A DNA stretch of 64,000 nt, from positions 186,001 to 250,000 of the forward strand of contig NHBK01000008.1 of NCBI GenBank assembly GCA_002173095.1. Reading direction: 5' to 3'. The notes beneath the pieces are model-generated. The model was not told where the DNA came from. It was given only the letters and a program-made list of their open reading frames with translations, and did not search any database. The translations under genes and the position numbers were made by a program. The DNA comes from Hyphomonadaceae bacterium TMED5 (lineage in GTDB: Bacteria > Pseudomonadota > Alphaproteobacteria > Caulobacterales > Hyphomonadaceae). This document shows positions 61,692-64,000 of this stretch, piece after piece; the first letter of the stretch is position 1; each line of letters opens with the position of its first letter.

Positions 61692-62231
61692 ATGCGCTTT
61701 ACCCTGATGACAGCAGCGCTCGCGCTGACCCTTGCTGCGTGTGGCGGCCCTGAAGAGCCTGCACCAGCACCACCTGCAGAAACGGCAGCGCCTGCGCCGA
61801 CTGCAGCACCATCACCTGAAATGACGCCGCCAGCCGAAGCAGCTCCTCCAGTAGAGGAAGCAGCTATCGAATCGCCTTACGCGGACGCTATTGCTGCTCT
61901 GCCTGCGCCATATAACGAAGCTGATTTCGAAGTTGGTCAGAGCATTTTCCGCCAATGTGCAGCCTGCCATCTGGTTGAAGAAGGTGCTGGTCACCGCGTC
62001 GGCCCTAACCTGCACGGCGTATTCGGCCGAGAAATCGGTTCTCTGCCAGACTTCAACTATTCCGACCCGGTCAAAGAAGCTGACTTCACCTGGACGCCAG
62101 AACAACTCGACCATTGGCTCGAAAACCCTCGCGCCTTCCTGCCGGGCAACCGCATGTCTTTTGCTGGCGTTCGCCGCCCATCGGATCGTGTGAACGTTAT
62201 CGGCTATCTGATGGTGGTTACCGAAGAATAG
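61692..62231 (+). CDS. Lipoprotein class I cytochrome c
   Basis: A 179-residue protein. The signal ends in a lipobox (LTLAACGG), followed by a Pro/Ala/Glu-rich flexible linker of about 45 residues and a cytochrome c domain of about 110. The haem site is RQCAACHLVEEG, the GPNLHGVFGR block follows, and the likely methionine ligand is in GNRMSFAGV. This is the soluble c2/c552 fold on a membrane tether, suited to carry electrons to a terminal oxidase such as the cbb3 enzyme encoded about 1 kb downstream. The start ATG 61692 follows GGAG by seven bases. Confidence 0.9.
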   Translation: MRFTLMTAALALTLAACGGPEEPAPAPPAETAAPAPTAAPSPEMTPPAEAAPPVEEAAIESPYADAIAALPAPYNEADFEVGQSIFRQCAACHLVEEGAGHRVGPNLHGVFGREIGSLPDFNYSDPVKEADFTWTPEQLDHWLENPRAFLPGNRMSFAGVRRPSDRVNVIGYLMVVTEE

Positions 62232-62260
62232 GCCTCTCAGCCAAATTCAGGACAAAACAA

Positions 62261-62287
62261 AACCCGCAGTGAAGGCTGCGGGTTTTT
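62261..62287 (+). terminator. Intrinsic terminator
   Basis: A nine-base stem AACCCGCAG / CTGCGGGTT with a six-base loop is followed by T5. It lies 29 bases after the cytochrome gene, and the A-rich left side may also help end the convergent small gene. Confidence 0.88.
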
Positions 62288-62309
62288 CATATTCTATGGT
62301 CTGAAGCTG

Positions 62310-62561
62310 TTAAGCGACGCGTAGATACCGGCGCCAGTAATACATGAAATGTTCGGCGTCGGCCTTATCCTGAAAAATGACCGACTTTTTGAAAGCCTCG
62401 CCATGAGACGTCGTCTTCACCATAATCATTGGTGCATCTGCCTCAATTTCGAGAAGTTCTGAGTTTTCCTCACGTTCTGCAGCGAAGTTATTCACCGCCT
62501 CGAACAGCTTAACTTCTGTGTCTGCATCTTTCAGATCGAATTTCACAACAACGTCAGTCAT
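62310..62561 (-). CDS. Small hypothetical protein
   Basis: An 83-residue soluble, mixed-charge protein (MTDVVVKFDLKDADTEVK to YYWRRYLRVA). Predicted alternating strands and helices suggest a compact alpha/beta fold; there are no cysteines or membrane segments. The start ATG 62561 is preceded by a GGTGG-type site. An in-frame ATG at 62591 would add ten residues with no ribosome site. I recognise no family. It is convergent with the cytochrome gene. Confidence 0.6.
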   Translation of the reverse strand: MTDVVVKFDLKDADTEVKLFEAVNNFAAEREENSELLEIEADAPMIMVKTTSHGEAFKKSVIFQDKADAEHFMYYWRRYLRVA

Positions 62562-62710
62562 GACCACCACCCCACATGCTTGATCCCTCACATAGTGACT
62601 CAGTCATGTTGCAACGCAATACGAAGTGAATGGTTGCATGGGTGGAGGAATAAATTTCGCCCCGTTTTCAACTTTCCCGTTCAGATTTGTTTAATTATTG
62701 TGCGGCGTGC

Positions 62711-62788
62711 AGCCGAAATTCTCTTATCAAGCGAATTTCGGCTATTTTGTTCCCAACCGAATCCCGAAGGGTGTTTCGGGCTTTATTT
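62711..62788 (+). other. Tandem terminator-like hairpins without an upstream gene
   Basis: Perfect 11-bp arms AGCCGAAATTC (62711-62721) and GAATTTCGGCT (62733-62743) are followed by ATTTTGTT. A second hairpin, CCCGAA (62763-62768) with TTCGGG (62775-62780), is followed by CTTTATTTT. Both have U-rich tails on the plus strand, but no plus-strand gene ends here. The second overlaps the 3' end of a minus-strand gene. Confidence 0.5.
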
Positions 62789-63040
62789 TCGAGCGCGAGC
62801 CATAAAAATTGTGGACGCAAAGGCTGAAACCAGACCTGCAACTGCGACATAGCATCCCGCGCAATGCAGTGCAGCGCTCTGCCCTGCCCCCAGGAATGCA
62901 GAAGAATCACCACACATTGGAAGGATATATCCTGTATCCGCACCATGGCAGGTCCGCAGCGCAAGACCTGAAACCGCGGTCAAAACACTGAATACAAGAG
63001 GAAATTTCTCATTCCGGACAAGTTGTGCTACTTTTGTCAT
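62783..63040 (-). CDS. Small cysteine-containing membrane protein
   Basis: An 85-residue protein with two hydrophobic helices (about 13-28 and 60-80) and four cysteines, two of them in a CxxC (HCAGCY). The start ATG 63040 has a strong GGGAG six bases upstream, which supports a real gene. I do not recognise the family. It is divergent from ccoN, so a link to cbb3 oxidase assembly or metal handling is possible but unproven. Confidence 0.6.
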   Translation of the reverse strand: MTKVAQLVRNEKFPLVFSVLTAVSGLALRTCHGADTGYILPMCGDSSAFLGAGQSAALHCAGCYVAVAGLVSAFASTIFMARARK

Positions 63041-63134
63041 CTGCGACTCCCGTCAAATCTGATTATCCATGTCTAGCACAATCCCCTTAAAAAGTGTGGG
63101 GCCAAATAGTCGCATTTTCTTTGTGCCCAAACCG

Positions 63135-63168
63135 TGAGACTCCCCAATTCAAACTCGGGTTAGTCTCA
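63135..63168 (+). promoter_or_regulatory. Leader hairpin before ccoN
   Basis: Inverted repeat TGAGACT (63135-63141) and AGTCTCA (63162-63168), with CCC/GGG pairing inside, ends immediately before the GAGGG Shine-Dalgarno of ccoN. It could be an operator or a translation-controlling leader structure. Confidence 0.4.
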
Positions 63169-63177
63169 GAGGGCAAT

Positions 63178-64000
63178 ATGGCAAGTTCAACCATACAAAA
63201 AATGGGGATCGACTTCAGCGTGCTGACAGTCGGCCTCTTCGTAGGGGTTTTCACACTCCTCGCATTATTAGTCGCGGCCTGGTCTCCAGATCCTCTTTTT
63301 GAAATTCATGGCTGGATTTCTCTATTGATGGGGATTGTGGCGATCGCGGCTGTCTGTTTCTGGGCCGCAGGCCTGAAACGATCTAAAGTTTTCGATCCGT
63401 CCGCTTATGAAGACACCCTCATAAAATGGGGGGTGGGTGTCTCCATGTTCTGGGGTGTTGTCGGTATTCTGGTCGGCTTCGTCATCGCGATGCAGCTTAC
63501 CTTCCCGAATTTCCTGTACTTTCCGGAATACGGCTTTCTGAACTTCGGTCGTCTGCGCCCACTGCACACATCTGCCGTCATCTTTGCGTTTGGCGGTAAC
63601 GTGCTTCTGGCAACGTCTTTCCACGTTGTTCAGCGCACCTGCCGTACGCGCATTGCCGGTGGTATGTGGCCATGGTTCGTATTCTGGGGCTATCAGGCGT
63701 TCATCGTGCTGGCGGCAACCGGTTACGTCATGGGTGTTACAGCTGGCCGCGAGTACGCTGAGCCAGAATGGTATGTCGACCTGTGGCTCACCATTGTATG
63801 GGTCGCTTACCTGCTGGTCTTCCTTGGCACGATCTGGAAGCGTAAAGAACCACACATCTATGTGGCCAACTGGTTCTACCTCGCCTTCATCGTAACGATT
63901 GCGATGCTTCACATCGTGAACAACCTTGCAGTTCCGATCAGCCCGCTCTCATCTCAGAGTGTGTCCCTGATGTCAGGTGTGCAGGATGCCCTGACACAGT
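63178..64000 (+). CDS. ccoN: Cytochrome c oxidase cbb3-type subunit I (5' part)
   Basis: The first 274 residues of CcoN, the haem-copper catalytic subunit of the high-affinity cbb3 oxidase; the frame runs off the window. A lineage-specific N-terminus with two extra hydrophobic helices (about 12-36 and 44-62) precedes the typical start of the core ([17 protein letters not shown]). The low-spin haem ligand lies in [17 protein letters not shown], and [19 protein letters not shown]-like helices and HIVNNLAVP fit the family. The start ATG 63178 follows GAGGG. The remaining cco genes should lie downstream. No perfect FNR box was seen in the 137-base upstream region. Confidence 0.93.
   Translation, partial: MASSTIQKMGIDFSVLTVGLFVGVFTLLALLVAAWSPDPLFEIHGWISLLMGIVAIAAVCFWAAGLKRSKVFDPSAYEDTLIKWGVGVSMFWGVVGILVGFVIAMQLTFPNFLYFPEYGFLNFGRLRPLHTSAVIFAFGGNVLLATSFHVVQRTCRTRIAGGMWPWFVFWGYQAFIVLAATGYVMGVTAGREYAEPEWYVDLWLTIVWVAYLLVFLGTIWKRKEPHIYVANWFYLAFIVTIAMLHIVNNLAVPISPLSSQSVSLMSGVQDALTQ

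Noticed and set aside
63041-63177. FNR box before ccoN
   Set aside because: The only resemblance (GTCAAATCTGATT) breaks the TTGAT-N4-ATCAA spacing.

Overview
The window reads as chromosomal DNA of an alphaproteobacterium. The best guess is a marine, possibly budding or stalked member near Hyphomonadaceae/Maricaulales. This is inferred from an IscR-led SUF operon, an RNase E ending in an RRGWW motif, a bactofilin paired with an M23 peptidase, large TonB-dependent uptake capacity, sox genes and a cbb3 oxidase. No computed phylogeny supports it. Nearly all DNA is coding. No insertion sequence, prophage, CRISPR array or rRNA operon was seen.

Layout. 1-1363: the 3' end of a sox thiosulfate-oxidation cluster (soxY, soxZ, soxA), then a tRNA-Leu. 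2049-3838: nitrogen control (glnB-glnA), closed by a strong terminator. 3954-12897: a lytic-transglycosylase-like protein, an old-yellow-enzyme oxidoreductase, parE, a DEAD-box helicase, a diguanylate cyclase, a TetR regulator coupled to an acyltransferase gene that carries a frameshift, and an exported protein. 12947-20375 (minus strand): a nine-gene iscR-iscS-sufB-X-sufCDS-sufT-sufA iron-sulfur operon with an IscR-type operator upstream. 20519-30615: hydrolase, anmK, tyrS, a giant AsmA/YhdP-like protein, bcp, the M23 peptidase/bactofilin pair, and prfB with its programmed +1 frameshift. 30685-39919: cell-wall and envelope genes (PBP1A, AMIN-type amidase, BepA-like M48 protease, DsbA-like lipoprotein) around RNase E.

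41697-48694 is a seven-gene sugar-nucleotide/surface-glycan group: GT2, an unrecognised nucleotidyltransferase-like protein, KpsF/KdsD, a histidine phosphatase, a sugar nucleotidyltransferase, a CapD-like dehydratase and a DegT aminotransferase. 48813-58792 is the most distinctive locus. It is a compact six-gene minus-strand operon (choline/ethanolamine-kinase-like, inositol-phosphatase-like, TonB receptor, eutB, eutC, GPH transporter) facing an amidase-signature enzyme and a DeoR regulator. It looks like a catabolic module for an ethanolamine-containing compound, without microcompartment genes. 58957-64000: tRNA-Trp, a Ser/Gly/His-rich secreted protein, propionyl-CoA carboxylase beta subunit, a lipoprotein cytochrome c, two small proteins and the start of ccoN.

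Gene starts were chosen by ribosome-binding sites, overlaps and family N-termini read by eye. Homology calls come from recognised motifs, not database searches.
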